From: Christensenella sp. UBA1259
Lineage (GTDB): Bacteria > Bacillota > Clostridia > Christensenellales > Borkfalkiaceae
DNA: 23,369 nt
Direction: 5' to 3'
Assembly (NCBI GenBank): GCA_002308755.1
Contig: DBVR01000036.1
Span: 18,386-41,754 of the forward strand
The position numbers and the translations under genes were made by a program. Within the stretch, counting starts at the first letter, position 1, and the number at the start of each line of letters is the position of its first letter. The notes beneath the pieces are model-generated. The model ran no database searches. It was not told the DNA's origin and was given only the letters and a program-made list of their open reading frames with translations. Shown here in pieces: positions 7,214 through 13,697 of the stretch.

Positions 7214-8569
7214 ATGAAAAACGTCGATATTTTTTCGGAAAATTTCCGTCCGCACTTTATCGGGATAGGAGGCGCGTCCATGTCGGGGCTCGCCAAGTTT
7301 TTTTTGGTTCGGGGCGCAGAAGTTTCGGGCAGCGACAGGGAAACTTCTCTTGCCACCGAAAAACTCAAAAAACTCGGTGCAAAAGTAAACGTACCGCATA
7401 AAGCCTCGGCTGTGCACGGTGCGTCGGCGGCGATTTATACTTCCGCGATAGATAAGTTTAATCCCGAAATACAAGAAGCCGAAAGACTAGGTATCCCTAT
7501 TTTAAAGCGCAGCGAAGTGCTGGGCGCGATACTTAAAAGTTTCAGAACCGCCGTATGCGTTTCGGGAAGTCACGGCAAGACCACCGCCACCGCGATGATA
7601 GCGGAAATACTTATAGGCGCTGGGAAAGATCCCGCCGTGTTTTTGGGCGGAGAAAGCAAGGTTTTCGGGAATTTCCGTTCGGGCGACGGCGTGGCGGTGG
7701 CCGAAGCCTGCGAATACAAGCGCAATTTTCTCGATATCGCACCCGATATAGCCGTCGTTCTCAATATCGACGACGATCACCCCGACACCTATTCTTCCAT
7801 GGAAGAAGAAATCGCGGCTTTTTCGCTTTTTTCAAAAAACTCGCTTGCGGTGATAAACGCCGACGACGAAAACGCGGTGAGAACCGCGCCCGTTTCTTCG
7901 GTAACTTTCGGGATAGACCGCCCCGCCGTCTATTCGGCGAAAAGAATAGCGAAAAAAGATGGCGGCTACGCCTTTACCCTTTACGTTCGCGGCGCGAAAA
8001 AGGAAAGGATAGTCCTTCCCGTTCTCGGCAGACACAACGTTTACAACGCTTTGGCGGCGATCGCCGTCTGCGACTTACTTAAAATTCCTTTTGGAAAAAT
8101 AAAGTCGGGGCTTGCGGGTTTCGGCGGGGTAAAGCGCAGAAACGAGTTTTTGGGCGTTTACAAAAACGCGCGCGTTTTCGCCGATTACGCCCACCACCCC
8201 ACCGAAATAGCGGCGACGATCAAAGAGTTTAAGGAGAGAAAGGTAAAAACCCTGTGCGTGTTTCAGCCGCACACCTATTCGAGAACGAAAAAACTTATGC
8301 CGGCGTTTATACGCGCGCTTTGCGCCGCCGACGGCGTTATCGTGTATAAAACTTACCCCGCAAGGGAAAAGTCAGATATATCGGGGGACGCCTTTACGCT
8401 TTACGGGGCGTTAAAGCCGGTATATAAAGGCGACTGTTTTTACGCGGGCGACGAAAAAACCTTAAAGCGCCTTGCCGATAAACTTATAAGAAACTACGGC
8501 GTTATCCTGTTTTTGGGCGCGGGCGACATGTATTTCGTCGCAAAAAATAATTTTTTGCCGAAAATTTAA
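7214..8569 (+). CDS. murC: UDP-N-acetylmuramate--L-alanine ligase
   Basis: This enzyme adds the first amino acid, L-alanine, to UDP-MurNAc with ATP in the cytosolic phase of peptidoglycan synthesis. The 451-residue length is normal. The N-terminal UDP-binding region shows HFIGIGGASMSGLA (residues 14-27). The ATP-binding P-loop is GSHGKTT (118-124). The central domain has ACEYKRNFLDIAPDIAVVLNID and DHPDTY, and the C-terminal domain has FADYAHHPTEIAATI and VFQPHTYSRTK, all characteristic of MurC rather than MurD, E or F. The start is fixed by the N-terminal motif, yet no ribosome binding site precedes it. The gene is divergent from spoVG and stands apart from other mur genes here. Confidence 0.96.
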   Translation: MKNVDIFSENFRPHFIGIGGASMSGLAKFFLVRGAEVSGSDRETSLATEKLKKLGAKVNVPHKASAVHGASAAIYTSAIDKFNPEIQEAERLGIPILKRSEVLGAILKSFRTAVCVSGSHGKTTATAMIAEILIGAGKDPAVFLGGESKVFGNFRSGDGVAVAEACEYKRNFLDIAPDIAVVLNIDDDHPDTYSSMEEEIAAFSLFSKNSLAVINADDENAVRTAPVSSVTFGIDRPAVYSAKRIAKKDGGYAFTLYVRGAKKERIVLPVLGRHNVYNALAAIAVCDLLKIPFGKIKSGLAGFGGVKRRNEFLGVYKNARVFADYAHHPTEIAATIKEFKERKVKTLCVFQPHTYSRTKKLMPAFIRALCAADGVIVYKTYPAREKSDISGDAFTLYGALKPVYKGDCFYAGDEKTLKRLADKLIRNYGVILFLGAGDMYFVAKNNFLPKI

Positions 8570-8588
8570 AAAAGTTTACGAAAAACTA

Positions 8589-8617
8589 TTGCCAAAAACG
8601 GTTTTTTCAGGTACAAT
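8589..8617 (+). promoter_or_regulatory. Sigma-A promoter of the lactate/malate dehydrogenase gene
   Basis: TTGCCA (8589-8594), a 17-base spacer and TACAAT (8612-8617). It gives a leader of about 30 bases with AGGTGAG before the ATG at 8655. Confidence 0.72.
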
Positions 8618-8654
8618 AAGTAGTAGAAATTATAATAGGTGAGAATCGGCAAAA

Positions 8655-9614
8655 ATGTTAAACGAGAAGAGAAAAATCGCCGTTTTAGGGACGGGAAACG
8701 TAGGTGCGACCATAGCGTATTCACTTGCTTTTTCGGGGATATGCTCCGAGATAGTTTTAGTTGACGTAAACAAGGCGAAAGCCGAAGGCGAAGCTATGGA
8801 TATTTCCCAGTGCGCCGCCTGCATACCGTCCGTTAAAGTCTGGGCGGGAGAATACGCCGACGTAAAGGATTCCGACATAATCGTGGTAACTTTCGGTATC
8901 GGCAGAAAACCCGATCAGACGAGGTTGGATCTTGCCAAAGTCAACGTGGGGATACTTAAATCGGTAATGCCGGAAGTGGCGAAGATCGCCCCTTACGCGT
9001 TGTACATAATAGTCAGTAACCCCGTGGACGTTCTTACTTACGCCACTATAAAATGTACGGGACTGCCCGCAAACAGAGTTATAGGCACGGGAACGCTTCT
9101 CGATTCCAACAGGCTTATAAAGTACGTCGCCGACTACTGCAAGGTGGACGCGCACAACGTTACGGCGTACGTTCTCGGCGAACACGGAGACGCGTGCATG
9201 ACGCCGTGGAGTCTTTGTTCGGTAGCGGGACTTTCCATAGAAAATTACGCCGAAAAGGTGATGAAAGTAAGCGCCAAGGAACTCGATGCGGAACTCGATA
9301 ACATATATTCCGAAATGGTGAGATCCGGTTCTCTGGTGATAAAAGCGAAGGGCGCGACATACTACGCCATAGCGGCGTCGGTAGTACAACTTATCAAAGC
9401 GCTTCTTTCCGATACCGACAGTCTTATGCCGCTTTCGGCTATGTTGCACGGCGAATACGGCGCGAACGACCTTTGTATGGGCGTTCCCTGTATCGTCTGC
9501 GGTTCGGGGATAAAGAAGACCGTCGAATTGCCTATAACCGAAAAGGAACAGGAACTTCTTTCGGAAAAGATAAAATCACTTAACGCAACTTACGACGCGT
9601 TGGAGATAAGATAA
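8655..9614 (+). CDS. L-lactate dehydrogenase family 2-hydroxyacid dehydrogenase (LDH/MDH)
   Basis: An NAD-dependent enzyme interconverting a 2-oxoacid and an L-2-hydroxyacid. It has 319 residues, the usual length. The Rossmann motif GTGNVGATIAYSLA starts at residue 12. The catalytic set is present: Arg90 (in KPDQTRLDL), Asp150 and Arg153 (LLDSNRL), and His177 (GEHGDA). Overall similarity (SNPVDVLTYAT, RVIGTGTLLDS, KGATYYAIA) is to LDH. However, the residue equivalent to Gln102 of Bacillus LDH, which selects pyruvate, is Arg84 (GRKPDQTR). Arginine at that position is the malate dehydrogenase choice. Activity on oxaloacetate is therefore possible, and I withhold the name ldh. It has its own promoter. 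Transcription probably continues into the riboswitch that begins four bases after its stop codon. Confidence 0.85.
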   Translation: MLNEKRKIAVLGTGNVGATIAYSLAFSGICSEIVLVDVNKAKAEGEAMDISQCAACIPSVKVWAGEYADVKDSDIIVVTFGIGRKPDQTRLDLAKVNVGILKSVMPEVAKIAPYALYIIVSNPVDVLTYATIKCTGLPANRVIGTGTLLDSNRLIKYVADYCKVDAHNVTAYVLGEHGDACMTPWSLCSVAGLSIENYAEKVMKVSAKELDAELDNIYSEMVRSGSLVIKAKGATYYAIAASVVQLIKALLSDTDSLMPLSAMLHGEYGANDLCMGVPCIVCGSGIKKTVELPITEKEQELLSEKIKSLNATYDALEIR

Positions 9615-9617
9615 CAA

Positions 9618-9718
9618 GTAAAGGGGAGTAGTTAGCGCAAGTTTTTGCGTGCGCGTCGTCGTCAGGACGATTTTATATCCGGCGACGCGGAACCTTACGG
9701 TTTTAACAAGACTTTTAC
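9618..9718 (+). promoter_or_regulatory. yybP-ykoY family (Mn2+) riboswitch aptamer
   Basis: The order of elements matches the family. P1 5' strand GTAAAGG (9618-9624) runs into the invariant GGGGAGTAG. P2 is a hairpin (9635-9650). P3 is GCGTCG (9653-9658) with CGACGC (9683-9688), bounding the conserved internal pair TCGTC (9659-9663) and CCGG (9679-9682). P4 is a small AACC/GGTT hairpin (9691-9702). Then AACAAGACTTTTAC closes P1 with CTTTTAC (9712-9718). Members bind Mn2+ and usually switch on manganese export. Here the P1 3' strand is also the 5' arm of the terminator at 9708, so ligand binding should allow read-through into the permease. I found this by eye, not by a covariance search. Confidence 0.85.
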
Positions 9719-9749
9719 CGTTTTTTACGGCAAAAGTCTTTTTATTTTT
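9708..9749 (+). terminator. Riboswitch-controlled terminator (expression platform)
   Basis: AAGACTTTT.CCG (9708-9720) pairs with CGG.AAAAGTCTT (9728-9740) with one mismatch, followed by a T-rich tract (TTTATTTTTA). The 5' arm overlaps the P1 3' strand of the riboswitch, so aptamer and terminator exclude each other. It ends about 20 bases before the permease ATG. Confidence 0.82.
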
Positions 9750-9770
9750 ATTTCGGGAACTTACGTACTT

Positions 9771-11057
9771 ATGAAAATTTTCGTTCTTGTCGTTTTCGTC
9801 ATCGCATACGTGCTTATCGTGGCGATGCCGAAAAGAAAAACTGTTTTTTGCGGTATCTTCGCGGCGATTTCCTGCGGAGCGCTTATCGTGTTCGGTTACG
9901 CCGACTTTAAGTTCGTTATAGAAGCGATAGACTTCAACGTCGTGATGATGCTTACGGGATTTATGGTAACGGTAAGCCTTTTCAACCGTTCCAAAATGCC
10001 CGAATTTATCGCGGACAAACTCATAAGCAAAATGCCGACGGCAACCGCCGCTTTCGTGTTTTTAGCGGTGTTGAGCGGGATAATTTCGGCGTTCATAGAT
10101 AACGTCGCCACCGTTTTGATGCTTGCCCCGATAGGACTTGCCGTGGCGAGAAAAACCGGCGTTTCGCCCATACCCGTTATAATAAGTATCGCGGTGTCTT
10201 CTAACCTTCAGGGTGCGGCGACTCTGGTCGGCGATACCACCAGCGTTATGCTCGGCAGTTACGCCGATATGAGTTTTTCCGACTTCTTCTTTTTAGACGG
10301 CAGGTTCTCTATATTCTGGGCGACGGAGATAGGGGCGCTTCTCACCGTGCCGCTTCTTATCTTTATTTTCAGAAAACACAATACGAAACTTAATTACGTT
10401 TCGGAAAACGTCGAAGTAACGGGCGTACTGCCCACGGTGTTACTGCTTTCGACGGTTCTTCTGATGATATGTTTTTCCTTCGTTCCGGGAAAGCCCGCCG
10501 TTACCAACGGGCTTATCTGCGTTTCCGTGGCGGCGGTAGGTATCGCCCTATCGCTCTTTCGGGATAAGGGAAAGGAAGCACTTGCCGCCGTGCGGGAAAT
10601 AGATTACCTTACGGTACTGTTTTTAGTGTTTTTGTTCCTGCTTATTTCCTGCGTGGAAAAGGTGGGCATTATAGAAGACATAAGTAAACTGTTCGCCGAG
10701 ATAGGCAATAAAAACGTATTCCTTTTATATACCGTGATAGTGTTCGGTTCGGTGCTGTTTTCGGCGTTTATAGACAATATTCCGTACGTCGCGACCATGC
10801 TGCCCGTTATAAAAGGGCTTTCGGCGGGTGCGCTCGGTGTTTCGCCGTACCTGTTCTATTTCGGTATGCTGGTAGGCGCAACGCTGGGCGGTAATCTTAC
10901 CCCCGTCGGCGCGCAGGCGAACGTAGTCGGTATGGGCATACTGAATAAAGAAGGGGAAGACGTGAAAAATAAAGACTTCTTTAAGATAGGCGTGCCGTTC
11001 ACCCTTATCGCCGTTACCGGCGGATATCTGTTCTGCTGGCTCGTCTGGGGAATATAA
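9771..11057 (+). CDS. ArsB/NhaD-type (ion transporter superfamily) permease, possible metal exporter
   Basis: A polytopic membrane protein of 428 residues with about 11-12 hydrophobic helices. Two inverted halves each carry the signature of the ArsB/NhaD/SLC13 superfamily: SAFIDNVATVLMLAPIG near residue 105 and SAFIDNIPYVATMLPVI near residue 327, with GAATLVGDTTSVML and GATLGGNLTPVGAQANVVG after them. I chose ATG 9771; the longer frame from 9645 would run through the riboswitch and terminator. The ribosome binding site is weak (GGGAAC). The manganese-type riboswitch in front suggests a divalent metal, probably Mn2+ efflux, as the physiological cargo; sequence alone would equally allow Na+/H+ exchange, arsenite or dicarboxylate transport. 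Confidence 0.85.
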   Translation: MKIFVLVVFVIAYVLIVAMPKRKTVFCGIFAAISCGALIVFGYADFKFVIEAIDFNVVMMLTGFMVTVSLFNRSKMPEFIADKLISKMPTATAAFVFLAVLSGIISAFIDNVATVLMLAPIGLAVARKTGVSPIPVIISIAVSSNLQGAATLVGDTTSVMLGSYADMSFSDFFFLDGRFSIFWATEIGALLTVPLLIFIFRKHNTKLNYVSENVEVTGVLPTVLLLSTVLLMICFSFVPGKPAVTNGLICVSVAAVGIALSLFRDKGKEALAAVREIDYLTVLFLVFLFLLISCVEKVGIIEDISKLFAEIGNKNVFLLYTVIVFGSVLFSAFIDNIPYVATMLPVIKGLSAGALGVSPYLFYFGMLVGATLGGNLTPVGAQANVVGMGILNKEGEDVKNKDFFKIGVPFTLIAVTGGYLFCWLVWGI

Positions 11058-11073
11058 ACAGAGAATAAATCAA

Positions 11074-11100
11074 AAAAGACAGGCACAAGACCTGTCTTTT
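11074..11100 (+). terminator. Terminator after the permease
   Basis: AAAAGACAGG (11074-11083) and CCTGTCTTTT (11091-11100) form a perfect 10-bp stem with a seven-base loop, 17 bases after the stop codon. Confidence 0.85.
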
Positions 11101-11123
11101 CGTTTTGGTGACCCCTACGGGAA

Positions 11124-11177
11124 GCATCTCCGCAAACAAGTTTGCTACGATGGTGCAAGCACCGAACCGATGGGTTC
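11124..11177. repeat. Three adjacent tight inverted repeats
   Basis: In a row: GCAAAC-aa-GTTTGC (11132-11145), GGTGC-aa-GCACC (11152-11163) and GAACC-gatg-GGTTC (11164-11177). They lie between two terminators, next to the recombinase remnant. No coding frame is convincing. It may be a genomic interspersed repeat or a recombination-site relic. Confidence 0.35.
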
Positions 11178-11196
11178 GCTCCTACATAAGGAACAG

Positions 11197-11236
11197 CAAC
11201 AAAAAAAAGATGGCAAAAACCATCTTTTTTTTGTTG
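11197..11236 (-). terminator. Long A/T hairpin terminator at the end of the recombinase remnant
   Basis: CAAC plus eight A and GATGG (11197-11213) pair with CCATC plus eight T and GTTG (11220-11236), a 17-bp perfect stem. It can work on both strands. On the minus strand it lies just after the recombinase stop codon. Confidence 0.7.
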
Positions 11237-11268
11237 GTGAACCAGATTTCGTCGTTATTGAATAGCGG

Positions 11269-11847
11269 TTAAATGTATATAATTATCTCTAAATTAAGCA
11301 TCTTTTTATAATTTTCGGTATTGTTGTAAAACAGTTCGTAAGTCTTATTGGTTGTATAGAAAGAAAAAGCCTGATGGTCGTTGCCATCAGGTCTTTCCGT
11401 ATAATTAATGGTTATTTCCATTTTGTCGTCGTATAGAATTATTTGTTTTACCAAAAGGTCTATAAGCAAAATCGGTTCGGCTTTTACCGCCTTTTTAAGG
11501 AATTTAACGATTTCTTCCTTTTTTATCAGCATATTGTTTTTGGTTTGTTCATAGGCGATTTTATCGTCAAGTTCTTTTCGCTTTTCTTCTAACGCGGTTA
11601 AACGGGTTTTCGTGGTCTCCGTTATAATTCCTTTCTCTATGGCGGTCATAACGTTTTGAATCGCCGTATCGGTCTCTTTTTTCTTGTCTAAAAGTAAATT
11701 TAATATTGACTGGTTTTCTAAAATCACTTTATGTCTATCTACTATTTTTTCGGCAACCGTTGATACTATGGTAGGGTTAGATAAAGACTCTGTAATAGAG
11801 TTGACAACCAAATCTTCAAGCAGGTCTTTTCTAACGGCGGCTTTGTA
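11269..11847 (-). pseudogene. Large serine recombinase, C-terminal fragment
   Basis: About 193 codons are open from the TGA at 11850-11848. The fragment starts YKAAVRKDLLEDLVVNSI, which is what follows the zinc ribbon in large serine recombinases (the xRKDxLExLV pattern). It continues with a long coiled coil (residues about 50-110, for example TALEEKRKELDDKIAYEQTK) and a C-terminal region including KAEPILLIDLLVKQIILYDDKMEITINY, typical of the family's end. The catalytic resolvase domain, the recombinase domain and the cysteines are absent. The stop that cuts the frame lies inside the ATCAAG core of the left 14-bp repeat. A TTG at 11811 could start a shorter frame, but no functional product is expected. 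It is a relic of an integrative element or transposon. Confidence 0.75.
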
Positions 11848-11856
11848 TCAAGACAA
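11843..11856 (+). repeat. Left copy of the 14-bp direct repeat (candidate attachment site)
   Basis: TTGTATCAAGACAA, identical to 16447-16460. The inner side continues GCGCACACC, the mirror image of the sequence inside the right copy (12 of 13 positions counting ACAA). It consists of short arms TTGT/ACAA around the six-base core ATCAAG. Confidence 0.7.
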
Positions 11857-11959
11857 GCGCACACCTAATTGCCATTTTAAAAAATACGGTAATTTTTGGA
11901 CGTGAAAGGCGGTGTGTGAAAGTAGGTTAATATCGCACGAACCGAAGATGGCAAATATT

Positions 11960-12841
11960 TTATAAGTTCAAAGTTCTTTTTTTGTAAGCCGAAGGGGTAA
12001 AACCCGTTATGCGTTTGAAAGTTTTGGTAAAGTAGTTGGGTTCGCTGAAAGAAAGTTTATCGGATATTTCTCTGACCGAAAATTGATTGTCGCGAAGGAG
12101 ATCTTTTGCCTTTTCTATTTTAAGTTTAATAAAATATTCCATAATCGAACAGCCCGTTTCCCTTTTAAAAAGCCGCATAAGGTATGCCCTGCCGTAGTAG
12201 GTGTTTTTTAAGATTTCGTCGATAGTAAGAGTAGTGTAGACGGAATTTTCAAGCAAGGAGATAAGGTCGGATATCTGTTTTACCGCGTATTCTTTTCCGC
12301 GGATAAAAATATCGTTTGTGTTCCCCGTTTCCGTTTGGGATCGCAAAAGGTTTATAAGAAAAATTTCGAGATAATTTTTTATTATCTGTTCTCCGCCGAG
12401 CGATGGGGACGCAAGCAGTTGCATTTTTTTCAAGTTAGGATCTGAAAAGGATATGTCGAAAGTTTTTCTGCCTTCGTTTAATATGTTATAGATATATCTA
12501 GCGTTGTTTTGGGAAACGCTAATTTTTTTATTTTCAAAAAATTTCATTGCTTCGGACTTACATACGAAAGAAACGATAAACACGTTGGGTGGTTTTTTAC
12601 CGTTTGCAGCAAGAATATGAAATTCGTTGGGTTTATGAAAAAGTATCTCGCCTTTTTCCAAAACGATTTCCTTGTCGTCGGCGTAGCAGATTACACTTTC
12701 TTTATCGACGTAAACGAATTCCCAGAAATCGTGTGCCTCGCCTTTGGTTCTGAAATTTTTTTCAAACTCGAAATAGTGTATCGTTACGATTTTACTGACG
12801 TTTATAAAGTTTTCAAGTTTGTGTTTGAAATAATTTTTCAC
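11960..12841 (-). CDS. AraC family transcriptional regulator
   Basis: A 293-residue DNA-binding regulator. The N-terminal cupin-like sensor domain (HDFWEFVYVDKE, EKGEILFHKPNEFHIL) is the usual sugar-sensing half. The C-terminal 100 residues hold the double helix-turn-helix of the AraC/XylS family (LTIDEILKNTYYGRAYLMRL, then VREISDKLSFSEPNYFTKTF and GFTPSAYKKR). The start is GTG at 12841; it fits the family N-terminus (NFINVSKIVTIHYFEFEK follows). No ribosome binding site is present, and the consensus promoter puts +1 on this very base. It is divergent from the PIG-L operon and almost certainly its activator, because that operon's promoter has a TATAAT box but no -35. Confidence 0.92.
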   Translation of the reverse strand: MKNYFKHKLENFINVSKIVTIHYFEFEKNFRTKGEAHDFWEFVYVDKESVICYADDKEIVLEKGEILFHKPNEFHILAANGKKPPNVFIVSFVCKSEAMKFFENKKISVSQNNARYIYNILNEGRKTFDISFSDPNLKKMQLLASPSLGGEQIIKNYLEIFLINLLRSQTETGNTNDIFIRGKEYAVKQISDLISLLENSVYTTLTIDEILKNTYYGRAYLMRLFKRETGCSIMEYFIKLKIEKAKDLLRDNQFSVREISDKLSFSEPNYFTKTFKRITGFTPSAYKKRTLNL

Positions 12842-12847
12842 ACCATT

Positions 12848-12876
12848 ATTGTATTATTGTATCAATAAAAAGTCAA
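12848..12876 (-). promoter_or_regulatory. Sigma-A promoter of the araC-type gene (leaderless)
   Basis: On the minus strand TTGACT (12876-12871), a 17-base spacer and TACAAT (12853-12848). Counting seven bases on puts +1 at 12841, the first base of the GTG start codon. Confidence 0.72.
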
Positions 12877-12930
12877 GTAGATTTTTTTACTCTTTTTGAG
12901 AACTTTACGCCATTGTAAAAATTCCGATTA

Positions 12931-12936
12931 TATAAT
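12931..12936 (+). promoter_or_regulatory. -10 box of the PIG-L operon, activator-dependent type
   Basis: TATAAT lies 28 bases before the PIG-L ATG, with AAGGAG in between. No -35 hexamer is found 16-19 bases upstream, which is typical of promoters that need an activator, here presumably the divergent AraC protein. Confidence 0.5.
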
Positions 12937-12963
12937 AATCTTAAAGAAAGGAGAGAAATCCAT

Positions 12964-13686
12964 ATGAAAGTTTTGGCGATAGGGGCGCATCCCGACGATA
13001 TAGAGATCGCTTGCAGCGGTACGCTTGCAAAATGTGTCAAACGCGGCGACAAAGTGATAGTGTGCCACGTATCCGACGGTGATTTGGGACACGTAATAAT
13101 TCCGCCCAAGGAACTTGCGGCAATGCGTAAAAAAGAGGCGAAAACGGCTGGCAGTTTAGCGGGGATAGAAGTTATTTGGGGCGGGTTTTCGGATTTGGAT
13201 ATTTTTACCGAAACGAAAGAAGAAAGGGATAAAATCGTGGACGTAATAAGGTATGCGAACCCGGATTTTATAATAACGCATAATCCTGACGATTATATGC
13301 CCGACCATACTGCCGTCAGTAAACTTGTGTTTGACGCGGCGTTTACGGCTACGCTGCCTAATTATAAATGTTCGAGCCAGGTGTATTCGAAGGACGGCGA
13401 CGTAGCGAAACTCGTACCTATTTATTATATGGACACGCTTGCGGGGGTAAACTTTGTTCCGACCGAGTTCGTTGACATAACCGACGAGATAGAGTTGAAG
13501 ATTAAAATGCTTAACTGTCACGAAAGCCAACTCGTATGGATGAGAGAACATGACGGAATAGATTTTGCCGATATGGTTAAGACCTGTTCGAGATATCGCG
13601 GTTATCAGTGCGGCGCGGACTACGCCGAAGGTTTCCGTCAATGTCAGGTATATTTGAGGGGAAATACTAAAAGGCTGTTGCCTTAA
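12964..13686 (+). CDS. PIG-L family N-deacetylase (LmbE-like)
   Basis: A cytosolic zinc-dependent deacetylase of 240 residues. PIG-L/LmbE enzymes remove acetyl groups from N-acetylglucosamine-type moieties (BshB, MshB, chitobiose deacetylase). The metal site is plain: AIGAHPDDIEIACSG at residues 5-19 with the HPDD motif, a second block HNPDDYMPDHTAVSKL near residue 100, and PIYYMDTLAGVNF near 160. The ATG has AAGGAG upstream. It is the first gene of a four-gene operon with 11 bases to the next. In context its probable substrate is a free or phosphorylated N-acetylhexosamine. No bacillithiol genes are nearby, so I do not call it BshB1. Confidence 0.9.
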   Translation: MKVLAIGAHPDDIEIACSGTLAKCVKRGDKVIVCHVSDGDLGHVIIPPKELAAMRKKEAKTAGSLAGIEVIWGGFSDLDIFTETKEERDKIVDVIRYANPDFIITHNPDDYMPDHTAVSKLVFDAAFTATLPNYKCSSQVYSKDGDVAKLVPIYYMDTLAGVNFVPTEFVDITDEIELKIKMLNCHESQLVWMREHDGIDFADMVKTCSRYRGYQCGADYAEGFRQCQVYLRGNTKRLLP

Positions 13687-13697
13687 AGGAGAAAAAA

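Noticed and set aside
9645..9770. Longer N-terminus for the permease.
   Set aside because: The region is the riboswitch and its terminator, and the translated piece is unlike a membrane protein N-terminus.
11106..11122. TGGTGACCCCTACGGG resembles the complement of a tRNA 3' end with an encoded CCA.
   Set aside because: No T-loop (TTCGA), matching acceptor strand or anticodon arm can be placed next to it, so no tRNA gene is called.
12873..13109. Minus-strand frame over the start of the PIG-L gene.
   Set aside because: It is a shadow of the PIG-L coding sequence and overlaps the divergent promoters.
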